A stretch of 64,000 nucleotides of DNA, taken from positions 91,201 to 155,200 of the forward strand of contig NZ_JBBWUA010000005.1 of the NCBI RefSeq assembly GCF_038181555.1. The letters run 5' to 3'. Position numbers and translations under genes: made by a program. This document shows, piece by piece, positions 25,811 to 33,591 of the stretch. This DNA comes from Desulfitobacterium sp038181555 (GTDB lineage Bacteria; Bacillota; Desulfitobacteriia; Desulfitobacteriales; Desulfitobacteriaceae). A model generated the notes under the pieces. It was not told where the DNA came from and did not search any database. It saw only the letters and a program-made list of their open reading frames with translations. Each line of letters begins with the position of its first letter. The stretch's first letter is position 1.

Positions 25811-26120
25811 ATAGCTGCAATCGTCTACGACTCGACACCTAATAAGTTTTGTTTTCACTATCTTCAATGGAAGCTTATCGGAAGATAGTATAACGCAACT
25901 AAGGCAGCTTCCTTCGTCACCTGCCAAGTTTTGTTTTCACTATTTTCTATTGAACTATATCGGAAAATAGTATAACGCAACTAAGCGGCTGCCGTCGTCT
26001 TCGACTTGGCACCCACTAAGTTTTGTTTTCACTATCTTCAATGGAAACTTATCGGAAGATAGTATAACGCAACTAAGCGGCTACCGTCGTCTTCGACTTG
26101 GCACCCGTTAAGTTTTGTTT
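25811..26120. repeat. Tandem repeat array of about 92 bp with a conserved hairpin
   Basis: The segment AAGTTTTGTTTTCACTAT recurs at 25844, 25926 and 26018, with a truncated fourth copy at 26110 (periods 82, 92 and 92). Each full unit has a hairpin with an eight-base stem: 25858-25865/25881-25888, 25940-25947/25963-25970 and 26032-26039/26055-26062. It is followed by AGTATAACGCAACTAAG and a variable linker resembling GCGGCTGCCGTCGTCTTCG. The stem of unit 2 differs from units 1 and 3 at one position on each side (C to T and G to A), preserving pairing. The array occupies the gap between the CBS-ACT and CvpA genes; no ORF is apparent in it. Confidence 0.85.
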
Positions 26121-26177
26121 AATCTTTTGGGGTGGATGAAGTATAATAGAGGGAACCTGGGTTTTAGGAGGAGAATC

Positions 26178-26972
26178 ATGAATAGCTTCGATATCTTCAT
26201 TCTGGCAATTGTTCTTATTGGGGCAATTCAAGGGTATCGCAAGGGTCTTATTTCCGGCATCATTAGTTTGGGTGGAAGTTTGGCCGGCTTGGTTCTTGCT
26301 GCGCAAAATTATCAAATCTTGGTGCAGTGGTTGGATCAGAGGCTTCCTTTGCGGGTTTGGTTGGAGGCTGCTATTTATAAGCGAATCCTTCCGACCATCG
26401 AGTCCAAAGCCGCAGTGATTGAGGAGCAGACCGTTGAGAAGTTTTTATCCATATTTCCGGAGGAGCTCAGAAGCGCCCTAGGGGGATCAAACCTTCCAGA
26501 CGTAGAGCTTTATACGGATAGTGCCTTGCAGTCCATTACTCACAATTTTGCCCAAGCCCTTTCCGATAACGCCATGAAAATCATCGCCTTCGCCTTGGTC
26601 TATTTTGGAGTAATAATCATCATTGAGATTATTTCGGCACTCCTACTAGCTCCCTTAGGCTTCTTGTCGGGCACCATCAATGGCGGTGGTGGCTTGCTTA
26701 CGGGGGGACTGGTCACATTTCTGGGGCTGGCTGTCTTTTTCGGATTGTTCTCTCCCCTCTTTACCATTGCCAACTCGGGAGAGACCATAGGATTTATCGA
26801 GGGCTCTACCCTGCATCCTTATTTGCTCCAAACCTATAGCTTTCTTGGGGATTTTTTGCGTTTAAACATTGAACAAGGCTTTCGCTTACCTATAGACCTT
26901 GAGGATCTAACCCTACCTAGCCCAAACATACCAGATCTAAACCTGAAGGATCCGAACGCTATCAATCTATAA
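26178..26972 (+). CDS. CvpA family membrane protein
   Basis: 264 residues, beginning MNSFDIFILAIVLIGAIQGY with KGLISGIISLGG, the CvpA signature. Four membrane segments are visible with a longer loop (about 65-125) between the second and third, and a Pro-rich C-terminal tail. CvpA proteins are linked to colicin V production and envelope stress in enterobacteria; the Firmicute role is unclear. AGGAGG six bases before the ATG at 26178 decides the start over the in-frame position 26115. Confidence 0.85.
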   Translation: MNSFDIFILAIVLIGAIQGYRKGLISGIISLGGSLAGLVLAAQNYQILVQWLDQRLPLRVWLEAAIYKRILPTIESKAAVIEEQTVEKFLSIFPEELRSALGGSNLPDVELYTDSALQSITHNFAQALSDNAMKIIAFALVYFGVIIIIEIISALLLAPLGFLSGTINGGGGLLTGGLVTFLGLAVFFGLFSPLFTIANSGETIGFIEGSTLHPYLLQTYSFLGDFLRLNIEQGFRLPIDLEDLTLPSPNIPDLNLKDPNAINL

Positions 26973-27003
26973 AGGGCATGAGGAGCTTCATTTTGTTCAT
27001 CGT

Positions 27004-27033
27004 ATAAAGGGACTCCGGAGGAGTCATCCTTAT
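27004..27033. other. Hairpin between the CvpA and DUF951 genes
   Basis: Nested stem ATAAGG-like arms (27004-27010/27028-27033) around GACTCC/GGAGTC with a three-base loop. There is no T-run, so it may be a processing site or weak terminator. Confidence 0.4.
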
Positions 27034-27094
27034 AAGATAAGGTGATTTAAGAGTATTGAGCATGAAAAGAGAAGTTGTAAAGGGGGTAAGTTCT

Positions 27095-27295
27095 ATGATT
27101 CCTTTGCAAGTGGGAGATATCATTCGTCTACGTAAACCACATCCTTGCGGAAGCTCAGATTGGAAAGTTATGCGTACGGGTATGGATTTTCGTATTCAGT
27201 GCTTGGGCTGTCAACATCAGGCTTGGATTCCTCGGGTTAAGCTTGAACGACAGCTGAAGGAAATTCTGCAAAAAAAGGATTCAAACGAGTTGTAA
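27095..27295 (+). CDS. DUF951 family small protein
   Basis: 66 residues with the family pattern VGDIIRLRKPHPCGSSDWKV and RIQCLGCQHQAWIPR. The spaced Cys residues (CGS...CLGC) suggest a metal or nucleic-acid binding fold. DUF951 typically lies next to ychF, rpsF or parB in Firmicutes, as here. The ATG at 27095 gives the family length; the in-frame extension to 27056 starts at TTG without a ribosome site. Function unknown. Confidence 0.85.
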   Translation: MIPLQVGDIIRLRKPHPCGSSDWKVMRTGMDFRIQCLGCQHQAWIPRVKLERQLKEILQKKDSNEL

Positions 27296-27399
27296 GAGGA
27301 AAGCTTGCGGTTTAGCCAAGATTCCCATATAATCTTAAAGGTTAATACTAACTAATAATGAAAGTACTGTTGCCTGAAATAAGCTGGAGGTTTTTTTAA

Positions 27400-28500
27400 A
27401 TGACATTACACGCAGGGATTGTTGGTTTACCTAATGTAGGAAAATCAACCTTATTTAATGCTATAACCCAAGCGGGTGCAGAGGCCGCGAATTACCCTTT
27501 CTGTACGATTGACCCAAACGTAGGAATTGTGCAGGTACCGGATTCCCGGCTGCAGGTTCTGGCGGAAATGGTTAAGCCTGATAAAATCGTCCCGGCGACT
27601 GTGGAGTTTGTGGATATTGCTGGATTGGTCAAAGGAGCCAGCAAGGGTGAGGGATTGGGTAATAAGTTTTTATCTCATATACGGGAAGTAGATGCCATTG
27701 TTCATGTGGTTCGTTGCTTTGAAGACAGCAATGTGGTTCATGTCGAAGGCAGTGTGGACCCTAAACGGGATATTGACACCATTCAGCTGGAATTGGTTCT
27801 CGCGGATTTGGAGAGTGTCGAGAAACGCCTTGAACGTTCGGCAAAGCTTTTAAAATCGGGGGAGAAGAAGGCTCAGCTGGAAGTTGCTCTTCTCAATCGT
27901 TTAAAAGAAGTTTTAGATGAGGGTCAGGCGGCAAGAAGCTTAGACTTTAGCGACGAGGAGCGGGAGCTCTTAAAGTCCTTCCCCCTCTTAAGCATGAAGC
28001 CCGTCCTCTATGCGGCCAATGTCAGTGAAGAGGATATCGCCAACCCGGACGAGAATGCTTATGTCCAGAGGGTTCGGGAGATTGCTGCCCTTGAGAATTC
28101 CGAAGTGGTTGTGGTCTGTGCAAAGATCGAGGCTGAGATTTCCGAGTTGGAGGAAGAAGAGAAAACGGCCTTTTTGGAAGACTTGGGTCTTGCTGAATCT
28201 GGCCTGGATCGTCTGATTCGAGGGGCTTTTCACCTGTTGGGGCTGATGACCTATTTTACTGCCGGCCAAATCGAAGTAAGAGCTTGGGAAATCCGCCAGG
28301 GTACCAAAGCACCGCAAGCTGCCGGGGTCATTCATACTGATTTTGAACGAGGCTTTATTCGTGCCGAAGTGGTTGCTTACAAAGATTTTGTTGAATACGG
28401 AGGCCTGAACGGAGCTAAAGAAAAGGGCTTGGTTCGTTTAGAGGGTAAAGAATATGTGATGAATGATGGGGATATCGTTCATTTCCGGTTTAACGTCTAG
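27400..28500 (+). CDS. ychF: Redox-regulated ribosome-binding ATPase YchF (Obg family)
   Basis: 366 residues. P-loop GLPNVGKST is near residue 8. The G4 position is not the usual NKxD (YAANVSEED), as expected of this ATP-preferring Obg-like group. A coiled-coil insertion and a C-terminal TGS-like domain (ending VMNDGDIVHFRFNV) follow. It interacts with the 70S ribosome and is linked to oxidative stress in E. coli. An AGCTGGAGG site precedes the ATG. It lies upstream of the rpsF operon but that has its own promoter. Confidence 0.96.
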   Translation: MTLHAGIVGLPNVGKSTLFNAITQAGAEAANYPFCTIDPNVGIVQVPDSRLQVLAEMVKPDKIVPATVEFVDIAGLVKGASKGEGLGNKFLSHIREVDAIVHVVRCFEDSNVVHVEGSVDPKRDIDTIQLELVLADLESVEKRLERSAKLLKSGEKKAQLEVALLNRLKEVLDEGQAARSLDFSDEERELLKSFPLLSMKPVLYAANVSEEDIANPDENAYVQRVREIAALENSEVVVVCAKIEAEISELEEEEKTAFLEDLGLAESGLDRLIRGAFHLLGLMTYFTAGQIEVRAWEIRQGTKAPQAAGVIHTDFERGFIRAEVVAYKDFVEYGGLNGAKEKGLVRLEGKEYVMNDGDIVHFRFNV

Positions 28501-28527
28501 TAAAATTCCCCATTAAAGATCTTTTGT

Positions 28528-28556
28528 TTGCATACTTTTCTAATACGTGCTATAAT
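28528..28556 (+). promoter_or_regulatory. rpsF-ssb-rpsR promoter
   Basis: TTGCAT (28528-28533) and perfect TATAAT (28551-28556) with a 17-base spacer, about 90 bases before rpsF. Confidence 0.7.
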
Positions 28557-28601
28557 CTTTAATTGGTAGTCTTTAAAAAATAGTCTTGCTAGACTATGTA
28601 T

Positions 28602-28637
28602 CCCTGCCCCTGTCATGGGGGCCGCAAGTCCGAGGGG
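28602..28637 (+). promoter_or_regulatory. Possible S6:S18 autoregulatory leader
   Basis: A short stem CCCC (28607-28610)/GGGG (28617-28620) is followed by a CCG-containing bulge, and an outer CCCT (28602-28605) can pair with AGGG near the rpsF ribosome site (28633-28639). This layout, with CCG next to the inner stem, resembles the known mRNA motif bound by the S6:S18 complex. A separate hairpin TAGTCT/AGACTA lies just before it (28581-28596). Confidence 0.45.
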
Positions 28638-28647
28638 AGGTGCAATT

Positions 28648-28935
28648 ATGAAAGCGTACGAAGTACTTTATGTCATCCGTCCAGATTTGGATGATGAGGC
28701 TGTTGCCGCAGCAGTGGACAAGTTCTCCGAAGTTGTTACTAACAACGGTGGAGCAGATGTCGCTGTTGACAAATGGGGCAAACGCCGCTTAGCTTACGAA
28801 ATTAATGATTATCGGGAAGGTTTTTACATTCTGATGAACTTTAATGGCGAAGCTCGTACGGCACAAGAGGTAGAGCGGATCATGAAGATCTCCGATACTG
28901 TTGTGCGTTTCTTGACCACAAAGAAAGAAGATTAG
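28648..28935 (+). CDS. rpsF: 30S ribosomal protein S6
   Basis: 95 residues with the S6 fold: MKAYEVLYVIRPDLDDEA, VDKWGKRRLAYEI and a YREGFYILMNF strand. GGGGAGGTG lies six bases before the ATG at 28648. It forms a heterodimer with S18 on 16S rRNA; S18 is encoded two genes downstream. Confidence 0.97.
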   Translation: MKAYEVLYVIRPDLDDEAVAAAVDKFSEVVTNNGGADVAVDKWGKRRLAYEINDYREGFYILMNFNGEARTAQEVERIMKISDTVVRFLTTKKED

Positions 28936-28950
28936 TAGGGAGGGGTTACT

Positions 28951-29361
28951 ATGTTGAATCGCGTCGTTTTAATAGGCCGTTTAACGAAAGACCCCGAGTT
29001 ACGTTATACCCCGAATGGGGTTGCGGTAGCCAGCTTTACACTTGCTGTTGATCGTAACTTCAAGAATGCTAACGGGGAACGGGAAGCGGATTTTATTCCA
29101 TGTGTGGTATATAGACAGCTGGCTGAGCTGTGTGCGAATTATCTTTCCAAAGGGAAATTAGCAGCAGTCGACGGACGGTTGCAGGTTCGTACCTATGATG
29201 GTCAAGATGGACAGCGCCGTTGGGTTTATGAGATCGTTGCTGAAAATGTACGATTCCTCAGCCCCAAAGACGGGAATTCCGGACATGGATCATCCTCAGG
29301 TGCCAGTGATGTTGGGACATATGGTCATGAAGTGAGCTTAGATGACGATATCCCATTTTAA
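28951..29361 (+). CDS. ssb: Single-stranded DNA-binding protein
   Basis: 136 residues. The OB fold (MLNRVVLIGRLTKDPELRYT to about 105) is followed by a Gly/Ser-rich linker, and the protein-binding tip ends DDDIPF. It coats single-stranded DNA in replication and repair. It lies between rpsF and rpsR as in most Firmicutes, 15 bases after rpsF. Confidence 0.97.
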   Translation: MLNRVVLIGRLTKDPELRYTPNGVAVASFTLAVDRNFKNANGEREADFIPCVVYRQLAELCANYLSKGKLAAVDGRLQVRTYDGQDGQRRWVYEIVAENVRFLSPKDGNSGHGSSSGASDVGTYGHEVSLDDDIPF

Positions 29362-29414
29362 GTAAAGAAATTCCGAAGGAAGTAACCTTCTAAAACGGGA
29401 AGGGTGTGAATTGA

Positions 29415-29645
29415 ATGAAGCGTGAACGCGGACGCAGACCAAGAAAGCGGGTATGTAGCTTCTGTGTTGATAAAGTAGAGTCTATCGACTATAAAGAGAC
29501 TCATAAAGTTCGCAAATATATTACGGAACGCGGCAAGATTCTGCCTCGCCGTATTTCTGGCAACTGTGCAAAGCATCAACGTCAAGTGACTATTGCAATT
29601 AAAAGAGCACGCCACATTGCGTTATTGCCTTATATCGTAGATTAA
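29415..29645 (+). CDS. rpsR: 30S ribosomal protein S18
   Basis: 76 residues. RVCSFCVDK and a later NCAKHQRQ supply cysteines that could bind zinc (a C+ type S18). YKETHKVRKYITERGKI and RRISGNCAKHQR are the family blocks. It ends the rpsF-ssb-rpsR operon; a strong terminator follows. Confidence 0.97.
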   Translation: MKRERGRRPRKRVCSFCVDKVESIDYKETHKVRKYITERGKILPRRISGNCAKHQRQVTIAIKRARHIALLPYIVD

Positions 29646-29650
29646 AGAAG

Positions 29651-29674
29651 AGGGGAGCATGGCTCCCCTTTTTT
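29651..29674 (+). terminator. Terminator after rpsR
   Basis: AGGGGAGC/GCTCCCCT stem with a three-base loop followed by T6. Confidence 0.93.
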
Positions 29675-29763
29675 GCACTCATGCAGGAGATTGGTGTTGG
29701 ATTAGCGAACATTTTTGAGATAGAGATAATCATGGTATTATAAATATGACGGGAGGGGCCCCC

Positions 29764-30069
29764 GTGGTTGAAGTCGATGTAGTTAAAGGGCTAAAGGCTA
29801 TTGAAGAGCTTAAGGTTGAGATGTTGAAAGCACAGTGGGAATTCCAGGAAGGGTCGATGCGTGGCTCGGAAGGTGAAATGCTGCAAGGTTTAGCGGATCT
29901 TGTGGCTTTAAGTTATTTATTAACGCGTCGCATGGGATTTGATTATTCACGTCTGGATCGTATCCTGTTGCAGCGGTTAGAGGAATGGAAAGAAAACGAT
30001 CACCAAAAATTAGAAACCCAATGGGGTGACCTTAGCTTATTATTATGCTATTTGGCCCCTGAAGATTGA
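29764..30069 (+). CDS. MazG-like family protein
   Basis: 101 residues, all helical, with EMLQGLADLVALSYLLTRRMGFDY resembling the MazG-like group of all-alpha NTP pyrophosphohydrolases; the EMxxGLAD element could supply acidic metal ligands. A GTG at 29764 has GGGAGGGG five bases upstream, and the in-frame ATG at 29746 precedes that site, so I choose the GTG. Its end overlaps a possible TTG of the YybS gene. Substrate unknown. Confidence 0.7.
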   Translation: MVEVDVVKGLKAIEELKVEMLKAQWEFQEGSMRGSEGEMLQGLADLVALSYLLTRRMGFDYSRLDRILLQRLEEWKENDHQKLETQWGDLSLLLCYLAPED

Positions 30070-30140
30070 ACGAGACTTCCTTCAGTGAGCCTACTGAAGG
30101 CCGTTTCTATACTAGTCCTGTAATAGATTGGAGCATCAGA

Positions 30141-31097
30141 ATGTACGTCAGTGACCAAAAAACCACCAATATGTTGGCTGTTCTTGTCCTGGTAGCAGGG
30201 CCCTGGTTGGGAGTATCAAAAGAGGCTTGGGGCTGGATGCTAGATATCCTCTTACTACTGGCCCTTTTATGGGTGGGGCGAACTGATCGGGAACAGGGCT
30301 TGCGCTTTGGGGCGATTTTTTTGATTTTTGGCTATGGCCTAGCAGTGCTCTTGAACGGATTCCCCCCTTACACATCCTTTAGCTTTGTTCCTTGGGCAGG
30401 TCTAGTGACGATTTGGGGGATGAGAGCGACTATTTCTCATCGTGCAGTTGTTTTCTGGAGCTTAGTAGCCGCTGGTGTTGCTGGAATAATTCCTACCCTA
30501 GGTATGCTGTTGCAGGGTGTAACCCAAGATAGTGTACAAGTTTTGGTGCAAAGCCTGATGGACCAATATACTCAAGCCGGAATGTTGGAAAATCTCAAGA
30601 CTCAAGGGATAACTGAGCGAGAGCTGCTAACTTTATTTGAACAGATTGTCAATACGATGATTATGCTGACTCCGGGCCTGGTCGCTCTTACGGCACTTGC
30701 CAAATGGGGGGCGGTCTATTATTTTTATACGCGCTGGTTTCCAATCCCCGAGCGAACTTATCAGCCCTTCACGGAATGGCGCTTACCTTGGTATGCAGTA
30801 TGGGGAATGAACCTAGCCATAGCTAGTTACCTTATAGGGGATCTATTACAATGGGTAACCGTTAAGAATATTGGTCTTAACTTGATGCTAGTCTATGGGG
30901 CTGTAGCCCTCGTCTTAGGAAGTGCGATCTTTGTCTCCTTCCTAAAAAAACCGATGTTATCTGGCTTTATTAAATTTATATTGCTTTTTGCGAGTTTTCT
31001 CTATATCCAAGTGACGGCTCCTCTATTGATTATCATGGGGCTACTGGACTTGGTGTTTGATTTTCGCCAGAGATCTACTCCCAAGGAGAAAGAATAG
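30141..31097 (+). CDS. YybS family membrane protein (DUF2232)
   Basis: 318 residues with about eight membrane segments and the family pattern WAGLVTIWG...TERELLTLFEQIVNTMIMLTPGL, shown in parts. Function is not established. In B. subtilis the order is yybS-gdpP-rplI-dnaC; here the c-di-AMP phosphodiesterase gene gdpP is absent and rplI follows after 43 bases. The ATG at 30141 has GGAG seven bases upstream; an in-frame TTG at 30066 would overlap the previous gene but lacks a good site. Confidence 0.82.
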   Translation: MYVSDQKTTNMLAVLVLVAGPWLGVSKEAWGWMLDILLLLALLWVGRTDREQGLRFGAIFLIFGYGLAVLLNGFPPYTSFSFVPWAGLVTIWGMRATISHRAVVFWSLVAAGVAGIIPTLGMLLQGVTQDSVQVLVQSLMDQYTQAGMLENLKTQGITERELLTLFEQIVNTMIMLTPGLVALTALAKWGAVYYFYTRWFPIPERTYQPFTEWRLPWYAVWGMNLAIASYLIGDLLQWVTVKNIGLNLMLVYGAVALVLGSAIFVSFLKKPMLSGFIKFILLFASFLYIQVTAPLLIIMGLLDLVFDFRQRSTPKEKE

Positions 31098-31140
31098 GAA
31101 CTGTTTAGAAAACAATGGAGTGCAGAATGGAGGATTTGCA

Positions 31141-31587
31141 ATGAAAGTTATATTAAAGGAAGATGTCAAAGCGTTAGGCAAAAAAGGCCAAGTCTTTGAA
31201 GTTTCCGATGGATACGCAAGGAATTTTCTCTTCCCCAAAGGTTTAGCAGTCGAAGCAACTTCGGGCAACTTGAGTGATCTTGCTTCGAAAAAGGCGAATG
31301 AAGATAAGAAGAAGGAAAAAGAAAAAGAAGATGCGCAAGCTCTTGCGACAAAGCTGAATTCTATAACGGTAGAAGTACAGACCAAGAGCGGAGAAGGCGG
31401 ACGACTTTTTGGTTCAGTTACCAATAAAGAAGTTGCCGAAGCCTTAAAAGCGAAACACAAGATTGAAGTGGATCGTCGCAAACTAGAAATTAAAGAACCC
31501 ATCAAGGCACTCGGCACTTATAATGTGCAAGCTAAGCTGCATCCCGAAGTTACAGCGCAATTTCAAGTTCTTGTGAAAGCAACATGA
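31141..31587 (+). CDS. rplI: 50S ribosomal protein L9
   Basis: 148 residues: the N-terminal RNA-binding domain MKVILKEDVKALGKKGQVFE with YARNFLFPKGLA, then a long basic helix (about 42-75) and a C-terminal domain. GGAGG precedes the ATG at 31141; in-frame positions before it overlap the YybS gene. This is the only ribosomal gene in the yybS-rplI-lonC-dnaB cluster. Confidence 0.97.
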   Translation: MKVILKEDVKALGKKGQVFEVSDGYARNFLFPKGLAVEATSGNLSDLASKKANEDKKKEKEKEDAQALATKLNSITVEVQTKSGEGGRLFGSVTNKEVAEALKAKHKIEVDRRKLEIKEPIKALGTYNVQAKLHPEVTAQFQVLVKAT

Positions 31588-31613
31588 TCAGGCAATCGTG
31601 AAAGGGGTCCCTT

Positions 31614-33578
31614 ATGAAAGGGTTATATACAAAGTGGTTTACCCAAGTTAAGAATAAATTGGAGGATTCGCCACCCGAAGAAAAGGACGAGCTAATCCCA
31701 ACTGAAACATTAGATAACGAAAAATGGCATCATGAAGTGGATACCCTTTACACCCTGCTTGCCAATTTTTATGGCAGTGACAAATTAGTCCTAAAGGCCA
31801 CTCGCCTTGAGGCTATTCACCTTATACAATCCAAGGACATTCAAAAACGAGCTGCTGGACTTCTTAAGCTTGTTTTAGATGATCCGACTGATCGCCCCTT
31901 GCCCGAGCCAGAAGAAATTTCACAGATTCTTCTGGAGATCGAAGATCATCTCGCTGAACTGATTGCTCGGCGAGCCGTGGAAGAACGCTTGGACAAAGCT
32001 GTAGCCGATAAAATGCAGGAGCGACATGAGGATTATGTCAAGGAAATAAAAAACCAGCTTGTTAAGGAGAATTCCGGTCCGGATAATGCTCAAACTTTAA
32101 AAAAATTGGCCCATATTGAAAAGATGAATCAAGTAAAGCTGGCCAATTCGGTCGCGGAGGTTTTACGGCCCCAAAGCGTGGAAGAAGTCATCGGTCAACA
32201 GATTCCTATGCAGTTTCTTTTAGCTAAGTTGGCTACACCCTATCCCCAACATCTACTTATTTATGGTCCCCCGGGGGTGGGAAAAACCTCTGCAGCCCGA
32301 GTGGCTTTAGAAGCTGTGAAGAACACTGCCCATACCCCCTTTGCCGCAAAGGCTCCTTTCATCGAAGTCGACGGGACGACCTTGCGCTGGGATCCAAGGG
32401 ATATATCGAACCCTTTATTGGGATCCGTTCATGATCCGATCTATCAGGGGGCTAAGCGAGATTTAGCGGAAACGGGGATACCCGAGCCGAAGATGGGGTT
32501 AGTCAGTGATGCCCATGGAGGGATATTATTTATCGACGAGATAGGCGAGATGGACCCTGTACTTTTGAATAAACTCCTCAAAGTGTTAGAGGATAAGCGC
32601 GTATTTTTTGAATCCGCCTATTACGATCCTAATGATCCGCAAGTGCCACTGTATATTAAGAAACTCTTTGAAGAAGGTGCTCCTGCAGATTTTGTGTTGA
32701 TTGGAGCAACGACACGGGATCCACGGGAGATTAATCCGGCTTTAAGGTCGCGCTGTGCTGAAATCTATTTTAATCCTCTCGAGCCCAAGGATATTCAACA
32801 TATTGTTGTCCAAGCCGCTCAAAAGTTAGGCGCAACCTTAGAGAAACAGGTTCCGCAGATAATTAGCGACTACGTCTTCGAAGGTCGCAAGGCGAATACA
32901 ATCCTTAGTGATACTTATGGGCTTGCTCATTATCGTCGCCCCCATCAGGAAGAGGTTATCCTGAAGACTGAGGAAGTCTATGAGGTGCTACGTTCAGCTC
33001 GACTTACCCCCTATATCTCCCATAAAGCCATTGAGGATGGTGAGGTAGGGAGAATTCTAGGACTTGGGGTCCATGGTTTTGTGGGTTCCGTCCTGGAAAT
33101 TGAGGCCATCGTCTTTACGGGTAGAGAGGGAAAGGGAGCTATTCGTTTTAATGAAACCGCAGGAAGTATGGCGCGGGATGCCGTATTTAATGCAACAGCG
33201 GTCCTGCGCAGCCTGACAGGAGTAGATTTAAAGGATTACGATGTCCATGTCAATGTGGTGGGTGGTGGAAATATTGACGGACCTTCGGCAGGCTGTGCCA
33301 CCACCTTAGCCATCTACAGCGCTCTAAAAAGTGCGCCTTTGCGCCAAGATGTTGCCGTGACCGGAGAAATATCCATTCAAGGGAAAGTGCGTCCGGTCGG
33401 AGGCATCGCTGAGAAAATATTTGGTGCCAAGCAAGCCGGGGTCAAAACCGTGCTCATACCCAAAGCTAACCAAGCTGATGTTCCGTCCGGTCTTCAAGGT
33501 ATTCAAGTGATTCCGATTGAGACAATTCAGGAAGCCTTGGAGCATGCATTATTCACGAACAAAATTGTACGGCAATGA
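31614..33578 (+). CDS. lonC: Lon-family ATP-dependent protease, LonC (spore-former type)
   Basis: 654 residues. The N-terminal region (1-190) differs from LonA and is helical, with coiled-coil potential around 100-170. The AAA+ domain has Walker A YGPPGVGKT (217-225) and Walker B GGILFIDEIGEM (about 300-311). The Lon protease domain has the catalytic Ser558 in GPSAG and Lys601 in GGIAEK, 43 residues apart as in Lon. The architecture fits the LonC family known mostly from endospore formers. It lies between rplI and dnaB with short gaps, so it is likely co-transcribed with them. Confidence 0.9.
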   Translation: MKGLYTKWFTQVKNKLEDSPPEEKDELIPTETLDNEKWHHEVDTLYTLLANFYGSDKLVLKATRLEAIHLIQSKDIQKRAAGLLKLVLDDPTDRPLPEPEEISQILLEIEDHLAELIARRAVEERLDKAVADKMQERHEDYVKEIKNQLVKENSGPDNAQTLKKLAHIEKMNQVKLANSVAEVLRPQSVEEVIGQQIPMQFLLAKLATPYPQHLLIYGPPGVGKTSAARVALEAVKNTAHTPFAAKAPFIEVDGTTLRWDPRDISNPLLGSVHDPIYQGAKRDLAETGIPEPKMGLVSDAHGGILFIDEIGEMDPVLLNKLLKVLEDKRVFFESAYYDPNDPQVPLYIKKLFEEGAPADFVLIGATTRDPREINPALRSRCAEIYFNPLEPKDIQHIVVQAAQKLGATLEKQVPQIISDYVFEGRKANTILSDTYGLAHYRRPHQEEVILKTEEVYEVLRSARLTPYISHKAIEDGEVGRILGLGVHGFVGSVLEIEAIVFTGREGKGAIRFNETAGSMARDAVFNATAVLRSLTGVDLKDYDVHVNVVGGGNIDGPSAGCATTLAIYSALKSAPLRQDVAVTGEISIQGKVRPVGGIAEKIFGAKQAGVKTVLIPKANQADVPSGLQGIQVIPIETIQEALEHALFTNKIVRQ

Positions 33579-33591
33579 GGAGGAGAGAAGC

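Noticed and set aside
25811..26120. CRISPR array
   Set aside because: Units of 82-92 bp with an internal hairpin and similar linkers do not show short constant repeats with unique spacers, and no cas gene is near.
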